A stretch of DNA of 64,000 nucleotides, from positions 921,153 to 985,152 of the forward strand of contig BDGG01000001.1 in the NCBI GenBank assembly GCA_001949185.1, given 5' to 3'. The notes below the pieces were generated by a model. It did not search any database, was not told the DNA's origin, and was given only the letters and a program-made list of their open reading frames with translations. The DNA comes from Ramazzottius varieornatus (lineage: Eukaryota > Tardigrada > Eutardigrada > Parachela > Ramazzottiidae). Each line of letters begins with the position of its first letter. The stretch's first letter is position 1. A program made the position numbers and the translations under genes. Below are positions 12,645-26,500 of the stretch, in pieces.

Positions 12645-14584
12645 GGAAGAATAGTTGAGAGATGTCTTCAATATTTGCAGAAGATTACACACTGACACTG
12701 GTACGGTCCAGTTGAGTGGATCGCGACCATGTTTCTTGCAAATGGTGTGAAAGATGTTGAGAAAGCCATTTCTTTTGCCTGCATGGCTGAGCGAACAAAT
12801 GCGCCGCTGAATGCGGCACTGATGATGGCAAATGCAATCGGTTACACAAGGCCGCGTTTTGTGCATGACCACCGGCCCAAATGCCCGTATTGATTTGCCC
12901 TTTTGTGTCCGCGCGCCCAACACTGCCGCGCTTCTTTATGTCAAAAGCAAAAGCCAAGTTTACAATCTCCTTTACGGCGGTAGCACTTTGCCAAAATTAT
13001 CGGAGTAAACATGGGAAAACTTGTGTCGAAAGAAACAGGCCTTCGTCTATTGTGCCGGCTTTTTCCAGAGTCACTTCTTTTGAAGTCAGTTTCTCTCAAA
13101 TAGCTCCCTAAATATACCAAGTGCCGAACTTTGTCGAAGTTTTATAAAATATTTGAAAAACTCGCGTGTTAAAATCCAAGTTTGAAACTTCCGAGTACCG
13201 ATTCCTAATTCAGGGTTTCTCTGATTGGGATGCTGTTCGACACAACGAATGTACTCATTAATGGCGTCATTAGGCAACTAAACCATTGATTAGTGATTAC
13301 TGCCCTGATTGACATATTGATGCTCGTAAATCATCTTCTCCAAACTCTTAGCTCACCTTGCGCAACAATGATCCGGAAAAAAATAGTCCCCGGTTTCCGT
13401 CGATTTTATTCCGGCAAAATTGCAAGCATTATATCGATGAACGTCAAGACGTACTTTGTCGACCTTCTACGCCCAGTTCTTGCGATGTATATCAGTACCG
13501 GTGGCAACAACAGCCGAATACATAATTTCACTTAGGAGATTACTATTGCTAATATCAGATATGAGCAGCGCGCAGCAAAAGACTATTCCTTCCAGGCGAT
13601 TACACCGAAAGCCAGATTCCGAGGTGCACTTTACGATCTGTGAAAGCAGCCGAGATAGACAACTGGAAAAGACGCTCAAGCAAGTATAATTTTCGCCCAA
13701 GACTAAAAGAAAAGTTAAGCCCACTTCGATCTTCTCATCATCGGTGCGGGGCTTAGCGGGACTGAAACTTGACTGACGAGTCGCCAGGGCTCTTCTTTTG
13801 TGGACGTAAGTATTTAGCTGCATTAGTGCTAGGGCTTGATACGTTCGATCAAGCTTTACATGCAAGGCAAGCAAGTACAGTAGTGTAGTCCGCCTTCGGA
13901 GGTTGATCGCATCATCAGGAAGGAGGCGTGCCGCCGCCATCGTTCGCCGCATTAATAACACAGGCTGTACAGGCTGGTAATTGCACAGGCCAGACATGGG
14001 GATAATTTGTAGCCGTAAAGCCCCGACGAATTTGCTCGGAAGATTGCTCAGTTCGGAGACAATAGACAGGGAAAATATTGGGAAAGTTGTGGAAACTGAA
14101 CGCGCGTCGTCTGCTCGCAATATGGCTGATATTTAGACTGGGAGTGGAAGGGCAAGGGAACAAGGAAATGGCAGATTGTGAGATGGTTATTAAAAGATAA
14201 GGCTGGGCCGTGTACTTAAAAATTATTATAGCTTGTAGTTTCGAAGAGAGACAGGTCGTCAAAATGGGAGATGTTCCGATGAGAAGCTCATCCTTGAGTG
14301 AGTTTTCGCATTGCACTCGTTTCTTTGAATGTCTCGTGCTGGTTTTCATTCTCAACAGGCCACAAATCGTTCAGGTCCTCCGACTTATACAGTAGTGTAC
14401 TGTTCACAAAAAGCTGGTCAAAATCTTGCATCGTGTTTTCATTGTTTTGTTTTCAGCTTTTTCCGCACGGTATTACTTTCCACTGGTCGCTTAAAGTGAA
14501 GCAAAGTTGGTCTGATGAATGGAGATTCTGCGCCTAAACCTACTCTAATTTTCTTGCTGATGACTCACATTCCTGGCGAGCAAC

Positions 14585-14616
14585 ATAATATTCCACTTTT
14601 GAAAGTGGAATATTAT
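14585..14616. repeat. 32-bp near-perfect palindrome
   Basis: Fifteen-base arms (ATAATATTCCACTTT and its complement) flank a two-base centre, with no mismatch. It lies in non-coding DNA. It could extrude as a cruciform or mark a regulatory or replication site, but nothing around it tells which. Confidence 0.7.
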
Positions 14617-17600
14617 TTGGAGGATCGGAAAGTGTCGTGTTCTGTAGATCCTCAGAGGAAGTTTCGACTGAGGCGCCCAAGCGAGAAAACTATAACGTAT
14701 CGCTTCAGATAAGACGAAAGGGGGGACAAACATGTTGCCCGGTAAGGCACTTTTGTGGATTGGCCCATGGTCGATTTGGTCGATATGAAGTCCAAGAAAG
14801 GGAGTACAGAACAGGAAGAGAAAGACTGTGATAATGAGGAGATGGATGGACAGGATAAGACGGGAAACCTAGCGGGCATTTACGATGCCGCGTTAGCAAA
14901 TTAGCAGTTCATTAGGCCATGATGGTCAGTCCCGTCCATGGCCGTCAATAGACTGTGGTCAATTGCGGGGACAGCGCATTCCAGCCAAGCGTAAAGGCTT
15001 AGTGGGGACGGGGCGATGGGCTAATAGACCTGATTGCAGGCTGATTGTTTGCAGGACCTAGGGAGGCCAAGACGTGGCCTGGACGGAAAGGCTGGTTGTG
15101 GCCCCGGGTGGTCAATCGGCCAGATTGTCCTCGCTAGGGAATTGACTGTTGCCCAGGCTTTCAACAAGTCCTGTTGGGGCTTTATGACGCGCAGTCAATG
15201 CAAATGGTCAATAATAACTGATGAATGTCAACTATCGGCAGTTACTCTGTCGGGACCTTGTGACCGGAAGAAATTCGTTGGACAAATAAAAATATGAAAA
15301 TAAAACAGTAGAAAGATGGGAGCGGTGCGATCTGAAAGCTAAATATAGCTGAATTTTGGACAAAAATTAAATTGCAGAAAAATGGCCAGAATTAATTTCT
15401 TCCCATGTCTCTGGCTTACTTTCTAAGAAGGGTTACAAAGGAGGAAAAGGTAATTAGGATGAAAAGAGCAGCTGTTCTTCTGTTGGCTGCTGTAATGCAC
15501 CGTGGTAGCTTCAGCTGACTTTTGAGGAAGTGTGCATCCATTATTGCGGGATCAGAAGGGATTAAATATCTGTTTGATGGATGATGGAAAGTAAGCTTGG
15601 CTCATGAGCATTCACGACTTGTCAGTAGCTGCTTATGCGTGTGAAATAAAGTAGGAAGGGCTCATTTCCATCTTTTCTATTTTGCGAAGGAAGTTCGGAC
15701 CGTGGTCAGCGCACATTGTGTTATTGTTCATTTTGTCGGTGTGGAGGGTGACATGACCCCAACTGTGCGTGTTTGTATGAACGATGCACCCCAGTCAAGT
15801 TGATTGCAAAGTCAGCGGGCCATTCCGCACGCCCACCAGCAACTATATTTGAAGGGGAACTGGAAATGCAGAAATAGAAGTATGATGGGTGTCATTTATT
15901 ATCCACATACCTCGGCAACTTCTCACTTTACGCGGATTGAATATTTTTGTTCCTGTGATGTTGACGTGCGAGATGCTGAATAGAGCTGATACCAAGACTG
16001 ACTATCATGAAAAGCCCAGATGCTTTTCGTGGTGGTCTTTGCAAAAAAATTGATAAAGCCTCATTTGATGTGAAACTGAAGCGAGAATGAAAATTTGGTA
16101 CGAGCGCCGGGCATGGTTTCAGAATTTTGAAAGTTTACAATGGAGTGTGAAAGGCGTTGTCGTAAAGACACGTTCTCAAGTACAGATCGCTTTCTGCTGC
16201 AATGGAGGAACAAGTGTCTCCTGGGTGGAAACGAGAACGAAGGTTTGAATGCCTTGAGTTCAAAATAAGGATCGAACAAGTAGTGTGCGTTCCCACTTGA
16301 AGGTCGACTCTTGCTTTGCACTTTCTTCCATAGGCTAATTGTCCTTTGACAAATATTACTAAGCGCTTTGGGTCCTTTGAAACGCTCTTAATTATCCCTT
16401 GAGAAAGCAAAGGCTTGACCAGCGGTCAGCTGGCCTTGATACGCCTTTCACGGAACCATACAAAATGGACCTTGGTTTATTAGCCTTACCCGGTGTTGTT
16501 TCGACTGGTCAGTTTCACCGTTGTGACATGCTATTTCACGTGGTTGGAACATCAACGTTGTAATTCGTGGCTTATGAATTCACGTGGAAGAAGGGTGTTT
16601 CGAGCAGCCAAGTTTGCTTAGGGTTGATCAGAGTAACGAAGCGAGTTCGATCGTGCATGAAGGATTAACGTGTCTTTGTATTTGGGTCTCAAAGGCGAAG
16701 GAAGGAAGAAAGGGAGAGGTGTAGAAAGGAGGAAGGGAAGAAGGTGCAGGAGGCGATAATGAAGGCACTTAATTAGTTGTGAACGACAGGACGATATCGC
16801 TGGCCATCTTGGCACAACATACAACGGGTTAGCTTGTGTTCCGTATGCCTGCATGTCAGCTGGGAACAGTCCAAGAAAAGCTGCTTTGTGGTCATTGTGG
16901 ACTTTTCAGCCGGCTTTTGTGGACTTCGGTTTCGTTCACAGGTAAATTACAACCAAGGGAATTTGAACAGTTGGCTGACAGCAGGCTTTGAAGTCTTGGG
17001 CAGGTATATGGTTTACGGTGAGCGCTTTACGGCAAAAGGTTTTGTGGACATTGGAGGTTGAAATTAGGAATGGACATTTAAAAGCTGAATAATAGTGAAT
17101 AGAAGGCATTGTAGTAATGCTGTCCGCCAGTGAAAGTCACACCACTCAAGCGCGTCCGCCACTGGCCATATCACAAACTCCCGATAAGAATGTGGGCTAC
17201 TCCTAGTCTTGCATACTCCCTTGAGGGACGAAGCTAAAGGGAGGTGATGCTGACGATCAACACCGCTTCTCTGAGAATGGTAAAATATGGCAGGAATTTG
17301 TAAACATATCGCTCCGATCCGTACCGTGTGGTAGGTTCTCTCGATCAAGGCAGTGCACAGTTTTGTGAGTATCATGGGGGTTACAGACGTTTCTGTTTCT
17401 AGGGAAAAGTATTCGAAGAAAAGGTTGCATCTGGAGTGCGGACAAAGATGTTTTGAGGCTTATCGGTCAGTATGGAATTCACGGAAATTGAGATTGTGCA
17501 GAAGTGGACAGCGGTCATAGAGTCAGAAGACTGTTGAGTCGGAGAGGCAAAGACGAGAGGAATTAGTGCGAATCTGATGAGTAAACAGAAGGGTAATCTG

Positions 17601-19682
17601 TAGGGTGTATTGACCAACATCAAGTTGTCGCTTTTAACGAGCGTTGATGGAAGAGTGTTAACGTCTGGCCAGGGGAAGAAAGATGCGGATCATTCTTGAG
17701 ATTGGCGAAGCGAACGATAAGCTCAGCTTTCCATGCAAATCTCTTCGGTCCACCGAACGCTTGACTTGCATCCCTCCCCAACGTCTGGTCTGGAATTGTG
17801 AATATGCAAAGCCCGAACGCCCTTATAGACAGTGGAATTTCTGGTTTCCAAAAGAATGTGTTGGAAAGTCTAAGATGTGGAGCAGAAACAAAGAAGAGGA
17901 TTTTTGGTGGCGCGACAATCGTTGCGCTTTGATTATGATCGAACTTCCAGAATGCACCTCCCAAACCTCAGCTATAATTCCAGCAGAACGAGAGCTGGAT
18001 TCATCAACATCCATAAACGTCATTCGACGTTCGGACGATTGTATTTTCATGATTGAAAATTTTAGTGAAAATTCTAGGATCAAGCCGCCGAAATCGCGCC
18101 ACGATCTTCTCGACGGCTTGATTGGATGACAACAGAGAGTCAGCAAAACTTCAAGCTAAAAATCGAACGTCATGAGATTTATGTCTTTGCGCTTTCAAGG
18201 TCTGTCAGAAATCGGGATACTTTATAAGCCCATAAACTCGAGATCCCCTGGTCAGTCGAGGTGCTGCTTCGCCTCGTAAATCACAAGGAAGCCAATTCAG
18301 CAGAGACGCGAACGTGATAACACCATGGCAAGGTTATATCGTGCCTTACAGCCATTACGCATTTCTTACGCTTCCTTTCTTTGATGCAATTTCCAGTTTG
18401 ACTCGCATTTTTATATCTTCTCGTATTTCAATGGGACAGGAGGGAGATGGGCAAGATACTGCTTGTCCGTGCGTGTACCGTCATTTGACACCATCCCGGC
18501 CACTTGAAATCTGCCCCACTAACATCCATTCAACTCATCTCTAAACATGTCCCTAACATGTTTGTCAATCAATTTCCCCCAGCTTGACTAATCACTGCCT
18601 TATTATTAGCATGCACTCCACATGTGTTTCCCGAAACCCGAGACCGAACTGCTAGGTTTTTTGATTATTATTCCAAATAAATTACCCAGCAAGAAAAACA
18701 ATCAAAAGATCGGGTTTCAGGCTGAATGGTTCTTGGGTGGCTTCTGGCGCGAATATGGCAAGTATTAAAACAACGGGGAAGGAAAAGCTAGACCAGACAG
18801 GTGTCCTTGGCTCAGTCGGCTGGACCAGCGTTATGGCCAATAAAACCATTGAATCAGGAAAAATAATATGAAACAGAGCAAAACACAGCTGTGATTATTG
18901 CTTCTTTTGAAATGTACTAAACGGAGTGTTTTCGCGAAGTGAAGGACTGACGATGGTTGAAATGAGCAAAAACAACACGCAGTCAACGTAATCTCCTCTG
19001 CTTGAACTGCCGACGATTTGGGAGATTAAACATAAGAACTGCTCTTTAACTGTCAAAAGCGATGTCCTTCGTCATTTCTTTGACTGCGCTGAAAACGTAT
19101 TACGGTCTAGTTTTACAGTGAAACTACACACAAAAATCCACAGAATAACAGAACCATCAGTTTGGACTTTGGACAAACAATACCAGACATAATCCGCGAA
19201 AAAAATTACCAACTACGTTTAAATTACTTTTGTTACATCGCAATCAAAACAGTTTTTGAGTCAATGGCTTACTTCCTTGTCATCTGATTGCACTGAATTT
19301 TCTTTGAATTTGTGGCCATTATTCTAAATAGCGCAGTTAGTGTCCTCCATTGTAAAGATCTATCGCGATTTTTCCTACGTACTGAGCACGTGTAGGAGCT
19401 GTGAAACTCGATTATTTGGAAATTAATCGAGGGACAGTTGGATAAGGGGGATGAGAACACTTGAGTAGATCGCATATTGACATGGATTACACAGTTGAAG
19501 AGTGAGGAAGATGAAGAGCGAGAGCTTGGAATTAATCAAAAGAGGATAGATAACGCGAGCGGCTGTGTGAAGTGGTTATTTACAAATACTGAAGTGTCGC
19601 TAATGTGTAATCTCCTCATTTTTATCTTTCAGAGTGAACAGAGAGAAGATGGTCGTTTATCAGAGTTCTCTTCCTTGTTTGC

Positions 19683-20328
19683 AGATTCCAACCGTGCTGA
19701 ACCCCTTTCGACCACCGGATGGCGGTATATCATGAGCGAATCGAACTGGTCTTTGGCGGACTTTTACTGCTGCTCAGTATACATGAATCATGAGCACCCT
19801 CTTGAAATATGGACAAAATTAAATGTTGATAGTGAGAGCAACAAGCACGAAATTCGAAACCATTAACTGGGGTCAAACGTGTAAAATGTACCACCAGCTT
19901 GATGATAAAAATAACAAACTAACACGATAGATCTAAACAAGGACCATAAGCACGTAACATAATGGTTGAGCAGGAAGGTCTTGGTCATGCTGAAGAAGCC
20001 GGGGATCATCCCAAAACACCGACAATGACCGAGACCAACCCTTTTGCATGTTCTACTGTACAAGAAGGGCCCGTAAAAGCTCCAAGAACCGCAGACCTAC
20101 AGAAACCTCTCTTAAAATACTGAAGGCAAGACACGATCGATTCAGTGGGGCAAGGCGCGTCGATTGGGTGCGTCGTATCCGTCCTGGGCTACTGTCTGCT
20201 GCCCATGGTCCTGCTCTCGGCCATATCCATCATTGCTGCGCTCCAGTAAGCCCGCATTCATATTCATAACGCACTGCAGTTCCTGTCTTTTGAATAAAAT
20301 GAATAAATTGCTCGCTTGGTTGCAGAGG
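19683..20328 (+). pseudogene. Partial, broken copy of YIPF5 exons 4-5
   Basis: At 19683-19790 a diverged copy of YIPF5 exon 4 can be read, starting after TTGCAG with ACCGTGCTGAACCCCTTTCG. It has lost about 20 nt in the middle and carries scattered changes. At 20157-20328 a second block matches the last half of exon 5, the whole of intron 5 and the first bases of exon 6 (parent 9393-9563) with only about six differences. The copy then breaks off. Exons 1-3, most of exon 6 and the start of exon 5 are missing, so it cannot encode a Yip1 protein. Because the intron is retained, it arose from DNA duplication and not by retroposition. The two blocks differ strongly in age. Confidence 0.8.
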
Positions 20329-21240
20329 TACCAGAGAGATTCCAAGGTCGATTTGGGGCGGGAGCGCATGGTTGGGTCAGGTTGGCATCCCAAGAAACTT
20401 CCCTGCCAAGTTTTCATGTGGCTTTCCCTAGTTTTATCTCTTGCTTTCGAGATCTGCGGTACTGGTCCTGTTGGTGGGGATCACTATGTTCGTGAAATCT
20501 AAAGCACATGTCGAGGCGACTACGGCGAGGGTCACGAAGGAAATTACTCTACACGTGTATACAAAGGGTGGTAAATTGCGGAGCAAACTTGAATTGGAAT
20601 GGCTGGGAACAGTATACAGTAGGTTGGTTAAGCAGTGACCTGCTTTTTGACGGCAGCCCGTCAGTAAAAAAATTCCTTTCAGTCAAGAGACAAGAGTAAT
20701 GGTGAGCAATGGGATGGCGTGCTTGTTCGGACACGCAAGATTCCCTCATCACGATAATCGCTGCTCACATGCGGCAATAATGCCGATGGCTGCCAGAGAG
20801 TTTTCCCTTTGGACCATTTTTGATAAATAGCACGCGAGTGTGAAGCTTGACTGTAATTTACGGCCATAAAGAATTTAGTTTCCCAAGCAAGGAGTTTGCA
20901 GAGCAGAAATGCCGGTTCTACTTTCACAACGGAACGTGGAAGAAAAGTTAAAACAGGTAATGGTAACTTCCACTTCTTGCAAATTACAACACTTGAATTT
21001 GTCACAGCTCAGATGTTTAAATGGAAAGTTCGACTGTAGAATCGACTCTTACTAAAATCCATTTTTGTTCTGATTCATCTCAGCCCAAAATGGTACTTTT
21101 GATGCATTGAGCTCTGACGGTTGTAAGATCTGTTAGAATACTTCCAGCTACCATGTTACAAAGACTGAATTATACAAAGACACGTCATCACGCACCAGGA
21201 ATGAAAAGAGTAAAACAGTACAAACAGGAATAAAAAAGAA
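20329..21240. other. Intergenic, no supported gene
   Basis: Between the YIPF5 fragment and the end of YIPF6 I find no further supported coding exon. It should contain the YIPF6 3' UTR near 21.1-21.2 kb. Confidence 0.4.
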
Positions 21241-22859
21241 TCAGTTATGGCCAGTTTGTGACATGATGAGCCAGCTGATAATGAGGTAAAAGAGAAAAAT
21301 GGGATAGACTGACAGGGCTTTCCGGTTAGGTTGTTGAGTGTCTCCGAGGAAGACCACAGATGCTGCAAAGCACACAAGCAGGATGAATACTCTTCTACTA
21401 CACGATGACACAAAATGCAGCGCGCTGAAAGACAGGTAAGTCGATGCTAAATTGATTTTTAAATAACGACCCCATGTAGAGTCAAAAGTGTGTCAAGCAA
21501 ATTTAATCCTGTAACCCTTCCAGCTGTGGAGGGCCTTATTTAAGCACAGAAAGGACTCCTGCCTAGGTAAAAGGAGGTAAATGAGGTAATCGGATGACTC
21601 TTCGCTCTCCTAAGTGTTCTCATCCTCTTTTCGCTTTTTTGGGTTCGATCGATAGTGAAACTATGTCAAGCGATGAATTTCAATCCAGAAAAAAATCAAT
21701 ATCTATAACAATATTTTCCAGTTTTATTTCAACATTACCCCAAGTTGCCCACAAGAATCCCACTGTTATGACGGTAGTTCTCAGGGCAAAGAGGACTGTT
21801 CCATGAAGTGCGATGGCGAAGATGCGACAAGCAATCAGAGCTAGTGCCTCAGGTAGCAAGCAGTAGCCGAGAATGCAAACACTTTGGAAAAATGATCTGT
21901 AGGAGGATAAAGGCATGTTTCAGTGCTGTATGGTGAATTAGTCTTGTGGCCGTCGATAACGGATGTTATTCGGTCACTCGACACATTTACCACTGATGTA
22001 CAAAGCAGGACAAAGTGGGCAAAGTACAGGTAATGGACTGTCCAAAAATAATTAGTATTCCTTACATGTTGCCGCCAAGCAGCTTGGAATTCAGGGTTAC
22101 TATCACCGAGCCTAACGCCACCAGAAGAAATATTTGAGCGAATTCTGGACCGGCGTTGTTGTCGGCGGTTTTATCCGCGTTGGCACCCTGCAGCATGCTG
22201 CAACAAAGAACATTCGTCAACACTAATCATGCAAACTTGGGCAAAAAGGCGCTCCCTGGCGAAGTACCAGACAAAGCGCCACCTGCTAAGTAGCTCCATT
22301 CTTGCCAAAGAGAAAGCTCCGCCTCTATGACTCATTCACAACTTGGCCTTGATTGATACAGCAGGTTGATTTTTGCTGCTATATTGCTTTTAGAAATGTG
22401 TGTTGAAATTTTGTTAAGAAATGCGCATCTTCCATCAGACTTACATCGCCACGAACGTACACAGTATCAGAGGTCCCCATAGATCCCCTGGAAAAAAACC
22501 CGATAAAGTGCGCAGAGGAGAACCGCTCGAAACACGGATAAAAAGCTCACAGTCACGGAGTAATTTCTGGCCTTTGTGAGGTATCAACACGTGGAAGAAT
22601 TTCTGTCCGATTGCTTTCACGTCCCGAAACTAAAACAACAAGATGTGATCGGCTAACGCTCTTCAGGCGCCTGAAACGGTTAATAACGGGGAGATATTTT
22701 ACGTACAACAGTGTCTTTGATGGGCTCATCCAAAGTGTTCAGGTCTTCGAAGGAAGGTCCAGTCCGTCCGGCTGCAGCAGATGGCACGTCCATGTCGCCT
22801 TCCACGAACGATCCTGGATACGACGGTGGTGCTTCAAAATTCGTCCCTTGTAGTGTCAT
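21241..22859 (-). CDS. YIPF6: YIPF6 Golgi membrane protein
   Basis: Six exons on the minus strand: 22859-22707, 22629-22551, 22487-22445, 22197-22066, 21896-21739 and 21362-21241. All phases agree and the product is 228 residues. Landmarks follow YIPF6 order: FEDLNTLDEPIKDT, then FRDVKAIGQKFFHVLIP, LLRDWDLWGPLILC, LNSKLLGGNISFFQSVCILG and finally DTQQPNRKALSVYPIFLF. The second half holds the usual five membrane helices. YIPF6 is a Yip1-family Golgi protein that pairs with other YIPF members. It was easy to miss because its exons are short. It is head to head with CKAP5, with about 680 bp between start codons. Confidence 0.93.
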
Positions 22860-23541
22860 CGTGTAGCGTGTCCTTTCGGCCTATAACGATAGACAGCAAA
22901 AAGGAGGTCTTCTGTAATTTTTCGCAGTGAAACTTCAGGAGAAGTTCGGGAAAATTAATAAAATAGTAAATTGAAATTCACACCACAAATAAACCAATAC
23001 TGCCCGAGAACCAATTCGATTGATTGATTAAGTTCATCAAGTTTTTAAAACTGCCTGATGAGTCATGAAGTTTTCATCAGGGTGACGACATAAGGCATGA
23101 CTCACATTGAGCACAGAGAGCCCCCGCTCTCAGTTAAAGTTTACCGTGACGTACTCGTGCGAAAATACAGTAAGCACAATACAACGGTTCACGCATTTCG
23201 TCGACAGACTCGACACGACTGTTTCGTTGATCAGCTTTTGGAGCTTTGCTGCAGTTTTGCAGCGTCTTCTGGTGGACTTCTTTTGTTCCTTTCTGGATCG
23301 ACCTATTCCCCATTCCTTTCATATTCGACAGTGGGCCGATCTATAAAGTCTAACTAGCCTGGGATGCGAGTTTGATCTGGACGTCGAAACTGGAGAGTGG
23401 TAAACGCCAACAGACGGTAACGTTGATTTATTGGTAAATTTGAGGTAAGTACTGGCTGGATTCACAGGAAAATATTCCTTGTGTTAGTCTGTGCTGAAAG
23501 TACTTTCGTATGTGTTTACAGGAAGCTTCTTCGACTTCGTC

Positions 23542-26500
23542 ATGACGGACAAGGAGGCACCAGAGGGAGAAGATCCCAAAAACATCCCGTTGGAGCAGAG
23601 GATTGAGCACAAGGTCGGTTGATGCGCGTTTACGGATCTTACGACTGTTATCTACTCGATCTTCATGACTGTTGTAGTTTACGTCAGTGTTTGTGTTCCT
23701 TAGAACTGGAAATGCCGTGCTCATGGCTTCGAGGAGTTGGCCAAGCAGAAGTTTCCCATGGCCGATACACCTGACGATATTGACTTCAAGAAATACGCCA
23801 GCAGCGTCAAAAACTTCGTACAAGATTCCAACGCTGCTGCTCACGAAAAGGGCCTCGAAGCAGCTTACTCTTTTGTTGATAACGCATCGCCCGCCATCTC
23901 TGGAAAGTAAGTCAAATACACTTTCGTAAATTAATTTAGGAAGTCCGGTAAGAATCGTCCAGAATACATGTACTCAAGTTCATGTCTCAGCTTCGAGCTA
24001 GTGGCTGGGCGCGACATGCATCAGCACACGTGTCCTGTCGTATTGTCTGGATTTTGCAGCATGTGTGTGCATGGTGCGACGCTCGCATTGCTTAACCTGC
24101 GGCGCAGTGAGGTATAGCACTTTCACCGTGGCTGAAGTGTTTCCTCGTTTTCCAGAGTCTGCTCAGATGTGGTCGCTGCCATCATTGGCAAATGCTTCAC
24201 GGCTCGGCAAAAGCAGAAGGAGAAGGGTGTTGATATTATTCTGTTGTACTTTGAGATCGAAAAGCAAGAAGCAACGCTGGTAAGTCTTTGATCTCATTCT
24301 TGAGTATCGATTGACTTCTTACAAGTTCAACCTAATGGTTTTGCTTTTAGGAAGAGCTAGTCAAAGGTCTTTCGAACAAGTCGCCAAAGATTGTTTCCGG
24401 TTGCTTAAGTGTGATGCGCGATGCACTGCGGTAAGTCGAAAACTCGAAATAATAAGTACGGTACTTCTGAAAAGAAGCTTTTTCCATCGACGCATTTTCT
24501 TCTTCAGGACTTTCGGCTCAAAATACGTCACACTGAAGCTGATCATCAAGCCGACACTTCCTCTTTTGGAAGATCGTGACAAAAGCGTGCGAGATGAAGC
24601 GCGAGCCTTGCTGGCGGAAGTGTACCGATGGAGCGGGGAAGCCATTCGACCGGCGTTGAAAGAACTCAAACCCGCACAAGTTTGTCCATAAACTCCTTTA
24701 CTAACTTCCTTCTTCCAGGTTTCACTTCTGGGGAAAGTCGCTGACATGTTGACGTTCAGAGTTACGAAGCTTTATGGAGGTTTTGTTTCGCAGATGACCG
24801 AACTGGAATCAGAGTTTGAGAAGCATAAGAATGGCCCGAAAGTTGTGCCGGAAAAGCTGGTTCGAAGCGAACAGGCCAAAGCCAAAGTGGCCGTAGAAGC
24901 TCCTGACGGTGTAGAAGGCGATGCTGCTGCTGCAGGTAAGAATCAGAAACACTTACAATCACCTTTCGAGCTTTGCAGCATACTGGACAAAATGGGTTGT
25001 CTAAGTGGCGCACGTCTTCAGCCGATAAAACCGAAGAGGTGCGCCACTTGGGAAACCTAATCTTGTCAAATCTTTCTGTTGGGCTCCCGATTATATTCAA
25101 GTCTGCAAACAGAAAGTTGTACGGCTTCTGTGTGGAAATGGTTGATTATAGATTGTTTTTGGTGTAGGTGATGGGGCAGCGGAGGAAGAGGAGGACACAG
25201 TGAAAGCTGAGGATCTCGTCGAGCCTGTAAACATCATGCCGTATCTCACGGAAGACTTCTTCAAGAGTCTCCAGTCTGCCAAATGGTCAGACAGGAAAGA
25301 CAGCCTTGACATTCTCGACAAGCATTCTTCCACGCCAAAGATTGCTGAAGGCGATTTTAGCGGTCTCATAACCATCCTCCAAAAGGTGACTGCGAATTTC
25401 AGAGGAATATCCAAGTTTCAATCGACATATTTGATCTTTTAGTTAGAGATTCTGCTTTATTACCTTTAGATTGTTGCCAAAGATTCCAACGTGGTCTGTG
25501 TTGCTCTGGGTGCCAAATGCCTCGCCAACATGGCCAAAGGTCTCAACAAGAAATTCTCACCTTACGCCCATTCCGTAAGTATTCCTTTCCCTTCAATACT
25601 TTACTGTTAATGAACAGCCTTATGGATTTGTTCTGTGTATAAATCGAACATCTTCACTTATGGTTTGTTGACTGACGAATATTTTTCCCCTTTCAGTGCG
25701 TATCGATCATCCTGGAGAAGTTCAAGGAAAAGAAGGCCAATGTGGTAACGGCCTTGCAAGAGGCGATCGATGGATGCTTCTTATCGGTATACGGGCCATA
25801 AAATTACTCAATAGATCATCAGCAGCAAATTCTTCATGATTGTCACTCGAAAAAGATTCGATGAAGTTGAAATACAGTATATCTCGAAAATTGCTTGCAA
25901 TGTTCCTGTTATTTTTCAGTTGACTTTGGAGCAAATTTCTCAAGATATCATCGAATTTCTCGGTCACAAGACTCCATCAGTCAAGGCCGAGACTACCAAA
26001 TTCCTGGTTCGGTGCTTCTCCAAGTTCAACCCGGAAGACCTACCAAAGAAACTCCTGAAAGTCTTTCTGGAAGCTCTCATCAAGGCTTGTCCACCTTCCA
26101 TTCAAAATATTCCACATCTTGGTTTCGAAATTTCTCGAGTATGAAACGAAGTTCTGGTTTAGAACACGAATGATCCTGATGCGACTGTTCGTGATTCAGC
26201 ATTCGAAGCCATCGGCACAGCTTACAAGGTCGTGGGCGAAAAGACAATGGCACCGTTCCTCGTCGATGTGGATGACATCAAGAAGAAGCGGGTACTTTTG
26301 CTCGTTCAAAATTATGTCTATAAACCCAGCTTGACATTATTTCTCAAACATAATCAGTTAGGTTGTTTGCAAAGTGGCGCATGCTTATAGCAAAGTTAAT
26401 TCCACTTTTATTCATTAATACCGTGCGGCGGTTGTGAAAATGTTCCTGCCCAGATTGTTGCTGTTATTGAAACAGAATATTCATTTGTGGTTGGGTGGAT

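Larger units (their letters stand above)
12127..19682. other. Long gene-poor stretch
   Basis: About 7.5 kb with no gene I can support. Short frames occur (for example minus 13467-14120 and plus 17683-18129), but they lack family similarity, convincing starts or splice partners. Two clear short palindromes are listed separately. A run of purine-rich sequence lies at about 16.69-16.75 kb. Confidence 0.45.

Noticed and set aside
13467-14120. A 217-codon minus-strand open frame
   Set aside because: It begins at a non-ATG codon, shows no family, and lies in gene-poor DNA with no splice partners. I treat it as chance.
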